A stretch of DNA of 64,000 bases from Blastopirellula sediminis (GCF_020966755.1 NZ_JAJKFT010000010.1:2196720-2260719), one strand, 5' to 3'; numbered from the stretch's first letter, positions 34,600-44,047 are shown. The notes: generated from the sequence alone by a model not told the origin. Made by a program: numbers and translations.

Positions 34600-35841
34600 A
34601 TGAAACGACGCGTCGTCGTCACCGGTTTGGGAATCGTCACCTCCCTCAGCCATCGCCTGGATGAATTCTGGACGAAGCTGACGGCGGGTGAGAGCGGCAT
34701 TCACGATCTGAAGCTGCTGGATACCTCCCGGTTCAAAGTGAAGTTCGGTGGGGACGTCTACGACTGGAACCCCGTCGATTACTTTGATTCGAAAGAGATC
34801 AACCGCGTCGACCGCTTCACGCAATTTGCGATGGTCGGCGCCGTTGATGCGATCAGCGACTCCAAAATCGATTTCTCGAACTACGACTCTTTCCGCTGCG
34901 GCGTGATTCTCGGTTCCGGAATCGGCGGTCTGCAGACGATCGAAGATCAAGTCGAACGTCTGCTTATGAAGGGCCCCGATCGGGTCTCGCCGATGACGAT
35001 TCCGAAGCTCATGCTCAATGCAGCTGGCGGAAATATCTCGATTCGCTATGGGCTGCGTGGTCCCAACTTCACCGTTGCGACCGCGTGCGCCAGCGCCACC
35101 AACGCCATCGGCGACGCGATGAAGGCCATCCAATACGATGAAGCCGACGTCATGATCACCGGCGGTACCGAAGCCGCGATCACGCCGATGGGCATGAGCG
35201 CCTTCGCCAACATGCGAGCTCTCTCGACTCGCAATGAAGAGCCGACCCGAGCCAGCCGCCCGTTCGACCTCGGTCGCGACGGTTTCGTCATGAGCGAAGG
35301 CGCCGGCATCGTCGTGTTGGAAGAGTTGGAATCGGCCAAGGCTCGCGGCGCCACCATCTACGCCGAACTCGTCGGCTACGGATGCAGCGGCGACGCCGGG
35401 CATATCACCTCGCCGGATGAAGAAGGTCGCGGCGCCGCTCGTGCGATGCAAAACGCACTGAACGACGGCAATCTGAAGCCGAACCAAATCGACTACATTA
35501 ACGCCCACGGCACGAGCACCCCTCCGGGCGACGTCGCCGAAACGACGGCGATTAAGAAGGTCTACGGCGAACACGCCTATCGCTTGAGCGTTTCCAGCAC
35601 CAAGAGCGCCTTGGGGCACTCGCTTGGCGCCTCGGGCGGTATCGAACTGGTCATCTCGATCCTGGCTCTGAAGACCGGCACCATTCCGCCGACGATCAAC
35701 CTGGAAGATCCCGATCCGAAGTGCGACCTCGACTACACCCCGAACGTCGCCAAGCAGCGGGAACTGAAATACGCGATGAGCAACAGCTTCGGCTTTGGCG
35801 GTCACAACGCTTCGGTCATCGTCGGCAAGTACGAAGGCTAA
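34600..35841 (+). CDS. fabF: Beta-ketoacyl-ACP synthase II
   Basis: A 413-residue condensing enzyme. The catalytic triad is Cys163 (TACASATNAI), His303 (NAHGTSTPPGD) and His340 (GHSLGASGG). It condenses malonyl-ACP with acyl-ACP. Family length, all three residues and the closing GFGGHNASVIV are as expected for FabF. It is the last gene of the rpmF-fabD-fabG-acpP-fabF cluster, followed by a terminator at 35872. Confidence 0.95.
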   Translation: MKRRVVVTGLGIVTSLSHRLDEFWTKLTAGESGIHDLKLLDTSRFKVKFGGDVYDWNPVDYFDSKEINRVDRFTQFAMVGAVDAISDSKIDFSNYDSFRCGVILGSGIGGLQTIEDQVERLLMKGPDRVSPMTIPKLMLNAAGGNISIRYGLRGPNFTVATACASATNAIGDAMKAIQYDEADVMITGGTEAAITPMGMSAFANMRALSTRNEEPTRASRPFDLGRDGFVMSEGAGIVVLEELESAKARGATIYAELVGYGCSGDAGHITSPDEEGRGAARAMQNALNDGNLKPNQIDYINAHGTSTPPGDVAETTAIKKVYGEHAYRLSVSSTKSALGHSLGASGGIELVISILALKTGTIPPTINLEDPDPKCDLDYTPNVAKQRELKYAMSNSFGFGGHNASVIVGKYEG

Positions 35842-35871
35842 CTGGGCGATCGCTACCGCGGCAAAACGAAC

Positions 35872-35902
35872 AAAGGCGTTCCTATTGGGACGCCTTTTTT
35901 TT
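35872..35902 (+). terminator. Intrinsic terminator after fabF
   Basis: AAAGGCGTTCC (35872-35882) pairs with GGGACGCCTTT (35887-35897), with one G-T pair, around tatt, then a T run. It lies 30 bases past the fabF stop. Confidence 0.92.
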
Positions 35903-35922
35903 GCGCGCTTCCTAACCCGCAG

Positions 35923-38370
35923 CTAGTCCCGTTTGAGGAAAGGGGAAAGGTCCCAGATCCTCGCTTCCTGATCCGATCGGCTGACCAGGGAATCGCCGGT
36001 CGGCGAAAATTGAATGTGTTGCACGTTTGGATGAGGCATGGTGACGATCGGTTGCCCCTTGAGCGTGTTCCAGAGCGTGACGCCGGCGCCGGGATAGGGG
36101 CTGATCGTCGCGGCCAGATCTCCGCCGGCGCCGAATCGAACGAACCCATCGTGATAGTCGAGCATGGTGATTTCCCGACCGGTGTTCGAATCGAGAATGT
36201 ACGTCCTGTAGTCCAAGTCGGCGACGCCGGCGTCGAGGAGTTGACCGCCGTCAGGGGTGAACTGAACCGACCGTGCGGAGCCGGGAGACGTTAGGGGGAG
36301 AATCCAATTCTTTTCGGCGCCCACGATAACCAACTTGATCACGCTCGAAGAGGCGTCAGTCATTCGGATCGCCGAAAATGCGAACAAGGCCTGATCATCG
36401 CGACGGCCCACGGTCGCATCCGCACAATGGATCCCCAAGACCGCAATGGGGCGTTTCAGGGGACGGCTATCGATCGGCCAGTCTTCTTTCAAGTTCTCCA
36501 CTTTGAGCAGCGAGAGGTTGTTGTCGACCATATAGAAATAGGTTCCGGTCAAATCGAACCAGAGCGCGCAAATCGAATACGACATGTCCTTCACGAATTC
36601 GAGTTGGCCCGTTTCCAAATTCCAGAGGGTGAGTTGGCCCCAGACGCCGCCTGGTTCGCCTCCTCCCATCAGCAAACGCTTTCCATCCGGAGAGAAAGTG
36701 ATCGCGTTTACTCGATCCAGGCCGCGAGAACGGTCTTTTCCCTTTTCGATTATGAACGTCTGCTCACAGGCGAAAGTTTCCAAATTCCAAACGCGCACGT
36801 CCACGTAGAGGTCGGATACGTGGTTCTCGGGAGTAGCGTCATTGCGACTCGCGACGGCCAGGAACTTGCCGTCGGGACTGAACGTCATGTAGTGCGGATC
36901 ATCGTCGCACTTCTGGATCGTTTGCAGAAGTTCTCCGGTCTCCAGATTCCACAGCTTCACTTCGCTCGCGTGCGGCAAATTGTAGGAATGCGCTTGGTCG
37001 GTTGGGAGGCGAGATCCGGTCGCCAATCGTTTTCCATCCGTCGAGATCGCGATCGAAACGACCGGCGAATTGGGGGCCTCGATTTTGAATCGCTCGGTCC
37101 GCGCTGGCCAATCCCAGACCGAAACGTACGCAAACTTCCTGGTCGAAAATGGCGGCACTGAACCGTCCATCAAGATAACGAGCGATTTCCCATTCCTTGA
37201 GAGCAAGATTCGCTTGACCGGATTCTCGACCTCGATCGTTTCCTGCAATTGATAATTCGTCAGATCCCAAATGTTCAGTCGGCCGCGACGTCGCATGTTC
37301 AACGTCAGGGGCAAGATCCCATTGGAATAGACTTGCGGACCGAATTGACCGGAATATCCGATCTCGAAACCCTCCGGATCGCCGAACTGCGTTTCGAGGT
37401 CGACTTCGCTCAGTTGCCGCTGCGTCGACCTGTCTCGAATGATCAGTTTGTGATCCTCCTTGGTCGCCACTTTGTCCGGGGCAAGATCGTTCCAAGGTCG
37501 GCGTTTGGCGACGTCCATGTGGCGCTCCAATTCGAACCAAGAGTCAAACGGCTGAGATTCCGCTTTCTCGATGTTCCAAATCTCCATCTTCCCCTGGCGC
37601 GTCGGATAGCTGCAGATGCCGGAACTGTCTGGGGTGAATTCTTGGGCGTGAAAAATCAATTGATTGGCGAGCGTCTTGTATTTGGGGGCTTGCATCGGCT
37701 CGCCGGTTGCAATGTCCCAGATCCCAAATTCAATCCCTGCCCCAGCGCGGTTTTCGCGGGCTTGTTCTTTGTACCCAGCCAGATACTTTCCGTTGAGCGA
37801 AACGATCGGCTTGTAGAGCGGCGTCAGCGTCTCGACCTTGGATTCGATCGGCGTCAAGTCAGCGCGTTTCCAGAACTGCACCTTCAGCATTTTCTCGCTC
37901 GTCATGTTATCGACGGAAGCGAAGGTCACGACCGTTTCGCCGTCATCTTGAAATTGAACTCGGCTGACGTTTTTCAATTCGCGTGTGGCGCCTATTTTGC
38001 CGGTCGCGCAGTCCGCGATCGTGACCGCTGAATTGTCGAACCAGACGAGTTGTCGACTATCGGGGGAGAACGAAAAGCCGTTCCAACCGGCAGGCACGTT
38101 CAGGGTTTCTTCCCCGGTTTTCACGCGGCGAAGTGAAAAGAATTTTCCTGGATGTTTGATCGACCCACCGAAGAAGCCGCCCGATGTTGGTTTGTGGAAC
38201 ACGGCGACGAACTGGCCATCGGGGCTGTAAGCGACATCCGTTAGCGTTGGGTAGTGTCGGATGGTAGCGAGCGGAACAACGTCATCTGTCGACTGGGACT
38301 CCTGCTCTTGGGCGAGACTTGCCGCTGGTGAAATTGCCAGAAGCGAAAGGAGAAGTATGGCGCGGAGCAT
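35923..38370 (-). CDS. Secreted WD40 repeat protein
   Basis: An 815-residue exported protein with signal peptide LRAILLLSLLAISPAASLAQ. The mature part is a series of WD40-like beta-propeller blades, with recurring 'FSPDGKxLxxG' and 'VxLWNLETGxL' motifs (for example ITFSPDGKRLLMGGGEPG, LTLWNLETGQLE, VKLWNLETGELLQT). There are enough for at least one and probably two propellers. There is no enzymatic motif. Such proteins form scaffolds. It lies downstream, in transcription direction, of an ECF sigma gene on the same strand with a 410-base gap, so co-regulation is possible. Confidence 0.82.
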   Translation of the reverse strand: MLRAILLLSLLAISPAASLAQEQESQSTDDVVPLATIRHYPTLTDVAYSPDGQFVAVFHKPTSGGFFGGSIKHPGKFFSLRRVKTGEETLNVPAGWNGFSFSPDSRQLVWFDNSAVTIADCATGKIGATRELKNVSRVQFQDDGETVVTFASVDNMTSEKMLKVQFWKRADLTPIESKVETLTPLYKPIVSLNGKYLAGYKEQARENRAGAGIEFGIWDIATGEPMQAPKYKTLANQLIFHAQEFTPDSSGICSYPTRQGKMEIWNIEKAESQPFDSWFELERHMDVAKRRPWNDLAPDKVATKEDHKLIIRDRSTQRQLSEVDLETQFGDPEGFEIGYSGQFGPQVYSNGILPLTLNMRRRGRLNIWDLTNYQLQETIEVENPVKRILLSRNGKSLVILMDGSVPPFSTRKFAYVSVWDWPARTERFKIEAPNSPVVSIAISTDGKRLATGSRLPTDQAHSYNLPHASEVKLWNLETGELLQTIQKCDDDPHYMTFSPDGKFLAVASRNDATPENHVSDLYVDVRVWNLETFACEQTFIIEKGKDRSRGLDRVNAITFSPDGKRLLMGGGEPGGVWGQLTLWNLETGQLEFVKDMSYSICALWFDLTGTYFYMVDNNLSLLKVENLKEDWPIDSRPLKRPIAVLGIHCADATVGRRDDQALFAFSAIRMTDASSSVIKLVIVGAEKNWILPLTSPGSARSVQFTPDGGQLLDAGVADLDYRTYILDSNTGREITMLDYHDGFVRFGAGGDLAATISPYPGAGVTLWNTLKGQPIVTMPHPNVQHIQFSPTGDSLVSRSDQEARIWDLSPFLKRD

Positions 38371-38780
38371 GGCGTCGATCCTTACCAGATTCAGTCTGAA
38401 GTCGTTCTCAGAAGCTCAGCGATGCTTCTATTAAAAGAAACTTGGACTAACGGCGCCAAAGAAAATTATGGCCGCGAGACTCGCCAATACGCTTTAGAAA
38501 TCCATCATTTGCGTGCAAATGGAAAATCGACGTCGAAAACCGCCTACTGCGGCTCAGGCTCTTTCATGAGTTGCGAAGGATCCCAGAACCAGGCTTCTCC
38601 CTTTGAGCGACGTGCCGTTTCGTGTCCACCGTTCCTTGCGATTGGTAGGGACCGACTCGATATGGGGCGACATTATTGCTTGGCGCAAAAGTCTCGTCGC
38701 TTCAAAGACCATCCACCCGCTGGATGTCCTGTACGGTATAGGGATCGAGCGAAGATTCGTCGGAACCTGGCTTATCTGGT
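38371..38780. other. 410-bp gap with a possible coding relic
   Basis: No complete gene is seen. On the minus strand a short open stretch (about 38546-38674) ends GEAWFWDPSQLMKEPEPQ followed by a stop. This reads like the end of a protein, so a decayed gene is possible. It is also the upstream region of the WD40 gene. Nothing firmer can be said. Confidence 0.35.
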
Positions 38781-39410
38781 TCAGCCGGAGAATTCGTCGC
38801 TACGATCAAGTTCCTTTTGAAGTTGAGCGATGGCCGCCGCCCAGCGATTGCGCACCGTTTTTTCAGAGACTCCTAGCTCCTGGCCGATTTCCTTGTAGGT
38901 CAAGCCGCGACGGTGACGCATTTCGACCAAACGGCGTTGTTCGAGCGGCAGTTGGGCCAACGCTCGGAGAAGTTCCAGATCCGTTTCTTCGCGACGAATA
39001 ATACTGCTGGCGGTCGATTGTCGCCGATCGACAAGATCAATCGGCGTCTTGCCATTGAGGCTTTGTTCCAAGCTAACGTCGCGGCTTTTCGCGTGACGAA
39101 AGCGACGTCCGACGTCGATCAGATTGTGCTTTAGCAGTTGGCGAAGCCAGGACTTCAGCTCGGACTCCGAGTCGCCAGTAAAGCGAGAAAAATCACGTTG
39201 GGCCTCAAGTAGAGAATTCTGAACGATGTCAGATGCGTCGACTTTGGCCGTTAATCCGTCCCCCAGGCCGCTTTCGGCGATCAATAACAAGTAGGTGCGC
39301 ATACACCGCCAGAGGTGATCAATCGCCGCTTCATCGCCGCTGCGAGCGTCCGACAGCAATTGCGGCCAATCACGAATTTCTTCGGAAGAAATCGAATCTT
39401 TATCCGGCAT
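38781..39410 (-). CDS. ECF-like RNA polymerase sigma factor
   Basis: A 209-residue protein from ATG 39410 (MPDKDSISSEEIRDW); the frame runs further upstream but without a better start. Sigma-2 is near residues 25-95 (DASDIVQNSLLEAQRDFSRF, SWLRQLLKHNLIDVGRRFRH) and sigma-4 near 145-200 (LPLEQRRLVEMRHRRGLTYK, EIGQELGVSEKTVRNRWAAA). It belongs to the planctomycete ECF group that travels with Ser/Thr kinases. The kinase (39602-41092) lies immediately upstream on the same strand. A decayed close relative precedes that kinase at 41073-41453. Confidence 0.88.
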   Translation of the reverse strand: MPDKDSISSEEIRDWPQLLSDARSGDEAAIDHLWRCMRTYLLLIAESGLGDGLTAKVDASDIVQNSLLEAQRDFSRFTGDSESELKSWLRQLLKHNLIDVGRRFRHAKSRDVSLEQSLNGKTPIDLVDRRQSTASSIIRREETDLELLRALAQLPLEQRRLVEMRHRRGLTYKEIGQELGVSEKTVRNRWAAAIAQLQKELDRSDEFSG

Positions 39411-39601
39411 TTTGACGCCTGTTGAGGGGGAGTGGCCCGGAAACGCCAATCTAGTCGCCGACCGCTTGGGCGGCAACGAAAGTTGGCGATTTTTTCTATG
39501 CCTCGCTCCGCTCGCAAGTGCATCTGTCGGTATTGCAGACTAATAGGCGCCGTTCAGGCGGTTGCATCTTTCGATCCTTGGCGAAGTCGATCGTTCTGGC
39601 G

Positions 39602-41092
39602 CTAGCGACGCCTTTGTTGCAGATCCGCATATGCCGACACGCCCAGCAGAAATGCCTGGCCAAGTCCAAAGAACAGGATTTGCGTATGGTTGATCGTGTC
39701 GAAGAAAGGGTAGTCGCGATAAAGATCGGAAAAGGTTCGAATGGTACCGGTCAGGACGAGGAGCGGAACGAGGACCGTCACCCCCAACGTGAAAATCAAC
39801 GCAAGCGGCGTGCACCATTTGTGGCCAGAGAGACGTAGCCAGCAAAGGCCGACGACCGTCAAGTTGTAGCCCAGGGCAATCATGCCGACCTGGATGAAGA
39901 CGGTCCAGCGATCATCGCCAGGAAAATGTTCACCCCAAATGATCAACATCGAGGAAACCATCCAAATCGTCGTTAATAAATTGACGGGAATCATGAAGAA
40001 GCTGATTTGCGACGGTCTTTGCGGCTGGCTGGCCCACCGCGCAAACGAGTCGAGCCAGCTAAACTGCCGGGCCGAGATCCGCTCGCCAGCCAAATAGGCC
40101 GCCAGATCATCCGCTAATGCTGCGGCCGATTCATAACGTTCGATTGGATCTTTGGCGAGACTACGGGCTACGATAACCCGCAGATCGCTTGGGACGTCGG
40201 TCCGTTTCAAATCGGAATCGATCGGCTGTTCGCTTAAGAGGCCGGAAATGATGTCCGAATAGGTTTCGCCCTGTCGCGGCGGCGCTCCGGACAATAGTTC
40301 CCACAGCAGCGATCCAAGAGCAAATACGTCCGCCTTTTCTCCTACGGCTCCCCATTGCGGCAGCAGTTGCTCAGGCGCCATGTAGGTTGGCGTTCCCAGG
40401 ATCCAGCTGGAACGTGAATTCGTCAGCGGCACATCGGTCAATTTCGCCAGGCCAAAGTCCGTTAACCGTGGCGAGAAATCGTCCAGGCTGTCGCCGCGTG
40501 AAGTTTCGTCTTTATTCGTCAGCAGGATGTTGCTTGGTTTGATGTCGCGATGCACGACTCCTTGGCGGTGGGCATAAGCGACGGCTCGGACTACATCCAA
40601 CATTAGTCGGGCGACGCTTTGGCAATCGCGCGAATCGGACGGATGACTTTCGAGCCAGTCGGCCAGATCGGGACCCGCACAAAAGGCCGAAGCGATGTAC
40701 GGCGTAGGTCCAGCGAGGTCGGCTTCGTAGATCGGTACGATGCCAGGGTGATCGAGTTTCGCTGCGACTTGCGCTTCATCTTCAAAACGCTGCAATTTGT
40801 CGAAACAGACCAGCACTTCGGGACGCGGCACTTTAAGGGCCACGTCGCGGCGCAACCGCGTATCGGTCGCATGAAAGACGACGCCGAAAGCGCCATGCCC
40901 CACCGTGCGATTCACCACGTAGGGGCCGATCTGCATGTCGCCGCTTACGGGCGGTGCGGCGGATGCTCGTTCCGACTGCCAGAGGCGATCAAGGCGATCA
41001 ATCAACCGTTGATCGTGCGGAGAGAGATCGGCGGATGAATCGAAAGATGCGTCATCGGACGAATCTGGCTGTTCAGAGGGAAGGTTCGCCAC
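39602..41092 (-). CDS. Membrane-tethered Ser/Thr protein kinase
   Basis: A 496-residue Hanks-type kinase. The P-loop is GHGAFG (65-70), Lys87 lies in VALKVPR, HRDIKPSN holds Asp183 and DFG holds Asp212. MAPEQLLPQW closes the activation loop. The last roughly 130 residues form four membrane helices. The N-terminus is acidic with no extra domain. It is related to the kinase at 10083 but shorter. The usual sigma partner position ahead of it is taken by a broken sigma gene that overlaps its start; an intact sigma gene follows instead. Confidence 0.9.
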   Translation of the reverse strand: MANLPSEQPDSSDDASFDSSADLSPHDQRLIDRLDRLWQSERASAAPPVSGDMQIGPYVVNRTVGHGAFGVVFHATDTRLRRDVALKVPRPEVLVCFDKLQRFEDEAQVAAKLDHPGIVPIYEADLAGPTPYIASAFCAGPDLADWLESHPSDSRDCQSVARLMLDVVRAVAYAHRQGVVHRDIKPSNILLTNKDETSRGDSLDDFSPRLTDFGLAKLTDVPLTNSRSSWILGTPTYMAPEQLLPQWGAVGEKADVFALGSLLWELLSGAPPRQGETYSDIISGLLSEQPIDSDLKRTDVPSDLRVIVARSLAKDPIERYESAAALADDLAAYLAGERISARQFSWLDSFARWASQPQRPSQISFFMIPVNLLTTIWMVSSMLIIWGEHFPGDDRWTVFIQVGMIALGYNLTVVGLCWLRLSGHKWCTPLALIFTLGVTVLVPLLVLTGTIRTFSDLYRDYPFFDTINHTQILFFGLGQAFLLGVSAYADLQQRRR

Positions 41093-41453
41093 CGTTCTCC
41101 TTCGTCATGTGCGATCGCGCGAGCCCCGCGATTATGGACAGCACTCGCTGATCCCCTTCAAACTGGGAAATGGCCTGAATCGATTCCAGATCCGTCTTTT
41201 CCCCGCGAATGATACTGTTGGCGGTCGACTGCCGCCGATTAATAATTTCGCTACTGCGGCCATTGGGGGCTGTTTCAGGGAGACTTTCCCAATCGAGTTT
41301 TTCGAGATGAGTCGGATTTCCCCAGTTGCGTTGGCAACGTCCTCCTTCAGAGAGGCGTGCGTCTGTGTTGCAATGCCAATGTAATTGCCGCCTCTGGAAC
41401 GAACAACAGTCCCGGACGAGCTTTTCGAGGGGAACAAAAATCGGGACGCACAT
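41073..41453 (-). pseudogene. Decayed ECF sigma factor relic
   Basis: A minus-strand stretch whose peptide INRRQSTANSIIRGEKTDLE closely matches VDRRQSTASSIIRREETDLE of the intact sigma gene at 38781. The DNA at 41184-41240 matches 38973-39030 at most positions. Upstream fragments of the sigma-2/linker region (DVANATGEIRLISKNS) sit in a different frame, so at least one frameshift has occurred. The sigma-4 helix-turn-helix is lost: the relic ends in FEGDQRVLSIIAGLARSHM. Its 3' end overlaps the first codons of the kinase gene. It looks like the original sigma partner of that kinase, now inactivated. Confidence 0.75.
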
Positions 41454-41543
41454 TCAGGCGCATCACGAGTGATGACGATTGGAAAGGCTCCTCGAAAAAA
41501 CTAGGATAGATGCGTCATCCTCACTCACCACAGCCCCTGACTC

Positions 41544-42110
41544 ATGAAGACTCAATTTTTTACCGCTACCAGTCTGGATGGCTTTATCGCCGACGCCGAC
41601 CATTCGCTCGAGTGGCTGTTCCAATTCGGAGCAGGGCCCGGCGAAGAGTATGAAGCGTTTATCCGCGACGTCGGCGTGATCGCGATGGGCTCGCACACCT
41701 ACGAGTGGCTGTTGCGGCACATGGCGGTTTCGGGCGACGCGTGGTACTACGAGATTCCAACCTGGGTCTTCACATCGCGTACGCTGCCGATCATCGACGG
41801 CGCCGATATCCGCTTCGTCAGCGGCGACGTTCGCCCCGTGCATGAGCAAATGGAAGCGATCGCCGGCGAGAAGAATCTCTGGATCACCGGCGGCGGAGAA
41901 CTTGTCGGCCAGTTCTATGACGCCGGGCTGCTCGACGATTTGTTCGTGCAGATCGCGCCCGTGACGCTGGGGAGCGGGATGCCGTTGTTGCCGCGCAAAA
42001 TCGCTTCGCCGCCGCTACGACTCGTTTCCTGCAAAACGCATAGTGCGGGATTTCTGCTGACGCACTATCAGGTCGTGTATGACGACAAGACGCGTGAGGC
42101 CAAGGACTGA
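41544..42110 (+). CDS. Dihydrofolate reductase / RibD C-terminal family protein
   Basis: A 188-residue protein of the RibD C-terminal/DHFR-like fold. TATSLDGFIADADHSLEWL opens it. GSHTYEWL and WVFTSRTLPI follow, then WITGGGELVGQFYDAGLLDD, the nucleotide-binding GGG motif. ITPVTLGSGMPL-type text near the end (APVTLGSGMPLLPRKIASPP) is typical. It is probably an NADPH-dependent reductase. No riboflavin or folate genes lie near, so the substrate is not assigned. Confidence 0.85.
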   Translation: MKTQFFTATSLDGFIADADHSLEWLFQFGAGPGEEYEAFIRDVGVIAMGSHTYEWLLRHMAVSGDAWYYEIPTWVFTSRTLPIIDGADIRFVSGDVRPVHEQMEAIAGEKNLWITGGGELVGQFYDAGLLDDLFVQIAPVTLGSGMPLLPRKIASPPLRLVSCKTHSAGFLLTHYQVVYDDKTREAKD

Positions 42111-42124
42111 CCTACGTAGCTGGG

Positions 42125-43315
42125 CTACGACTCGAAGCGAGTATTGCGAGACGCGGTGACGCCGGTGTTGCCAAGGGTCGCTCCGCCTGAGGCGCCGGGA
42201 TTCGGATCGGGCGTCGGCGGAAGCGCCATGCTGGGCAAGGCCGGGGCCGGCGGCAGTTCCGTCGCATCGCTCAGTTCGGGCGTCACGGTCGACATGGCGA
42301 CTGAGCTGCTGTCGGGGAGCGCCGGCAGTTCCGGTTCGCTGGCCGGCGGCAATGCGGCGGCAGCCGCTTCGGCGGCGGCAAGTGCAGCCGCGGCGACTTT
42401 CGCTTCTTCGGCGGCCAGCTTCTCCGCTTCGGCCGCTTTGGCTCGTTCCCATTGGCGATCGAGCATCCGGCGGAGGATCGCCTGTTCGACGCGACCTTTG
42501 CGACGCGCCGGCGCGACGACGCGGACGACCAGTTCCAGGTCGCCTGCTTTCGGAATGCGGAAGGTGATGCGCGGATCGACCGATAACACGGTCAGCCCTT
42601 GCTGCTTGGCGAGCAGGTCAAAGTGTTGCCGCGCTTTCGAGAGATACGGTTCGCACTCGATCTTGGCCGCTTCCAACAGATCCTGTTCGGTCTGCCGCCA
42701 GTCGTCTTTCAGGCTGCAGGGGATCTTGAAGCAGTGGAGCACATATTCCTGCGTGAAGGTCTCGTTGATCACGACCTTGTTGAGGAACATGTTGTTCGGC
42801 ACCACGATCGCGCGGCCAGTCAATTGCTGCGTCATCTGATCGGGACCGATCTCCATGATCGTCGTCGTCAGAATGTTGTGGTCGATGACGTCGCCGCGGA
42901 TGTTATGGAATTCGATCCGGTCCCCCAGCTTGAACGGTCGACCGACCGCCTTCATCACCGAGCCGGAGATGCATTGAATCAGTTCCTTAAGCGCAATGAC
43001 CACGGCGACTGCGAACGCCAAGATCGAAATCGTGACGTGCTGAATCTGCGACGACCAGACGATCGTCATGCCGAGCAGGAACAGGAAGAGGAGACCGTTG
43101 CGAATCTGGACCAACCAACGACGACGGACGTCGCTCGGCAGCTTGTCGCTACGCCGGACGGCGCGCACCAGGATGCTGCGGAGGATCAGCAGCAGAAAGA
43201 TGATCACCAGCGTCGCGATGCCGTTTTTCAGTAGCTCGCCGCTGGAGAAGAACTCGCTGAACTGTTCCGCCTGTTGGGCCCAGTCGATTTTTTTCGCCGA
43301 AGGGAAAAGATCCAT
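42125..43315 (-). CDS. MscS-family mechanosensitive channel with Ala/Pro tail
   Basis: A 396-residue membrane protein. Two to three helices at about 30-120 (NGIATLVIIFLLLILRSILV and further) lead to the MscS pore and beta domain (KLGDRIEFHNIRGDVIDHNI, MTQQLTGRAIVVPNNMFLNK). A cytoplasmic alpha/beta part follows. The last roughly 110 residues are an Ala-rich coiled coil (EEAKVAAAALAAAEAAAAAL) and a Pro/Ser/Ala tail, unusual additions for the family. The channel releases solutes on osmotic downshock. The tail could bind a partner or the cell wall; that is a guess. Confidence 0.85.
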   Translation of the reverse strand: MDLFPSAKKIDWAQQAEQFSEFFSSGELLKNGIATLVIIFLLLILRSILVRAVRRSDKLPSDVRRRWLVQIRNGLLFLFLLGMTIVWSSQIQHVTISILAFAVAVVIALKELIQCISGSVMKAVGRPFKLGDRIEFHNIRGDVIDHNILTTTIMEIGPDQMTQQLTGRAIVVPNNMFLNKVVINETFTQEYVLHCFKIPCSLKDDWRQTEQDLLEAAKIECEPYLSKARQHFDLLAKQQGLTVLSVDPRITFRIPKAGDLELVVRVVAPARRKGRVEQAILRRMLDRQWERAKAAEAEKLAAEEAKVAAAALAAAEAAAAALPPASEPELPALPDSSSVAMSTVTPELSDATELPPAPALPSMALPPTPDPNPGASGGATLGNTGVTASRNTRFES

Positions 43316-43436
43316 TTACCGTCTCATCGCCAAATTGGGCGCGCATGCCCTAATCGGGATATTGTAGCTTTTTCGCCCAGCAGGACAGGGGCAATTTCCC
43401 AGGACTTGGGTAACCCGTAGCTCCATTAAAGCTGGT

Positions 43437-43898
43437 TTAATCGGCAGATGGCTCTTTTTTGATTGCAGATTTGCCCGGAAATTCACATAAGGGGACGCTT
43501 TCGCTTGGCTCGGCGATCACCTCGGCTAGCGTCGTCCCCCCGAACGCCTCCTCGACTCCTTTGAGCGCATTGTCGAGCCGGCGGTGGAGCGGGCAGAGCC
43601 GAACCCCGTGCGTCGAAATCCCTAGAGGGCACGTATGAATTCGCTGGATGGGATCGACGGCGTTCACCACCTCGAGGATCGTCAGCTCTTCCGGGGACTT
43701 GATCAGCGACATTCCGCCCCCGATTCCCCGCTGCGAACGGACGACGCCGGCCCTTGCTAGCCCTTGCAGCACCTTCGAGAGGTAGGCAAGCGGAACCCTG
43801 GTGCTGGTCGCGATCTCCTCGGTCGTGCAGGAATTGGGAGCGACGATCGCCAAGTGACAGACGGCTCGCAGGGCGTATTCAACGGTTTGAGAGAACAT
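43437..43898 (-). CDS. Rrf2-family transcription regulator
   Basis: A 153-residue DNA-binding protein. The winged helix is in residues 1-60 (MFSQTVEYALRAVCHLAIVA; TRVPLAYLSKVLQGLARAGV). GIGGGMSLIKSPEELTILEV is a second family motif. Three Cys (CPLGISTHGVRLC and a later CEF) fit an iron-sulfur cluster site like that of NsrR or IscR. It is divergent from a protoglobin gene, and a palindrome lies between the -35 and -10 of that gene's promoter. An NsrR-like nitric-oxide or oxygen sensor is therefore the leading idea. Confidence 0.82.
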   Translation of the reverse strand: MFSQTVEYALRAVCHLAIVAPNSCTTEEIATSTRVPLAYLSKVLQGLARAGVVRSQRGIGGGMSLIKSPEELTILEVVNAVDPIQRIHTCPLGISTHGVRLCPLHRRLDNALKGVEEAFGGTTLAEVIAEPSESVPLCEFPGKSAIKKEPSAD

Positions 43899-43921
43899 AG
43901 CTGGTCGGGTCCAAGTCGCTT

Positions 43922-43974
43922 AATCGGACATTGACATCCAATTAAGGATGGCCTATATTTTGGGAAATCGGACA
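43922..43974. repeat. Direct repeat AATCGGACA flanking the protoglobin promoter
   Basis: AATCGGACA occurs at 43922-43930 and again at 43966-43974, 44 bases apart (about four helical turns). The copies bracket the -35/-10 region and could be a second regulator site. Confidence 0.5.
43931..43959 (+). promoter_or_regulatory. Protoglobin promoter with embedded palindrome
   Basis: TTGACA (43931-43936), a 17-base spacer and TATATT (43954-43959) form a near-consensus promoter for the protoglobin gene. The palindrome CATCCAATTAAGGATG (43935-43950) fills the spacer, where a bound dimer would block RNA polymerase. The adjacent Rrf2 gene is the natural candidate repressor. Confidence 0.75.
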
Positions 43975-44047
43975 CAATCGTCCAGGTAAACGATTGCTCC
44001 TAATTCTAGCCAAAACAACCCATCCGGACAGATCGAAGGTGATCGCC

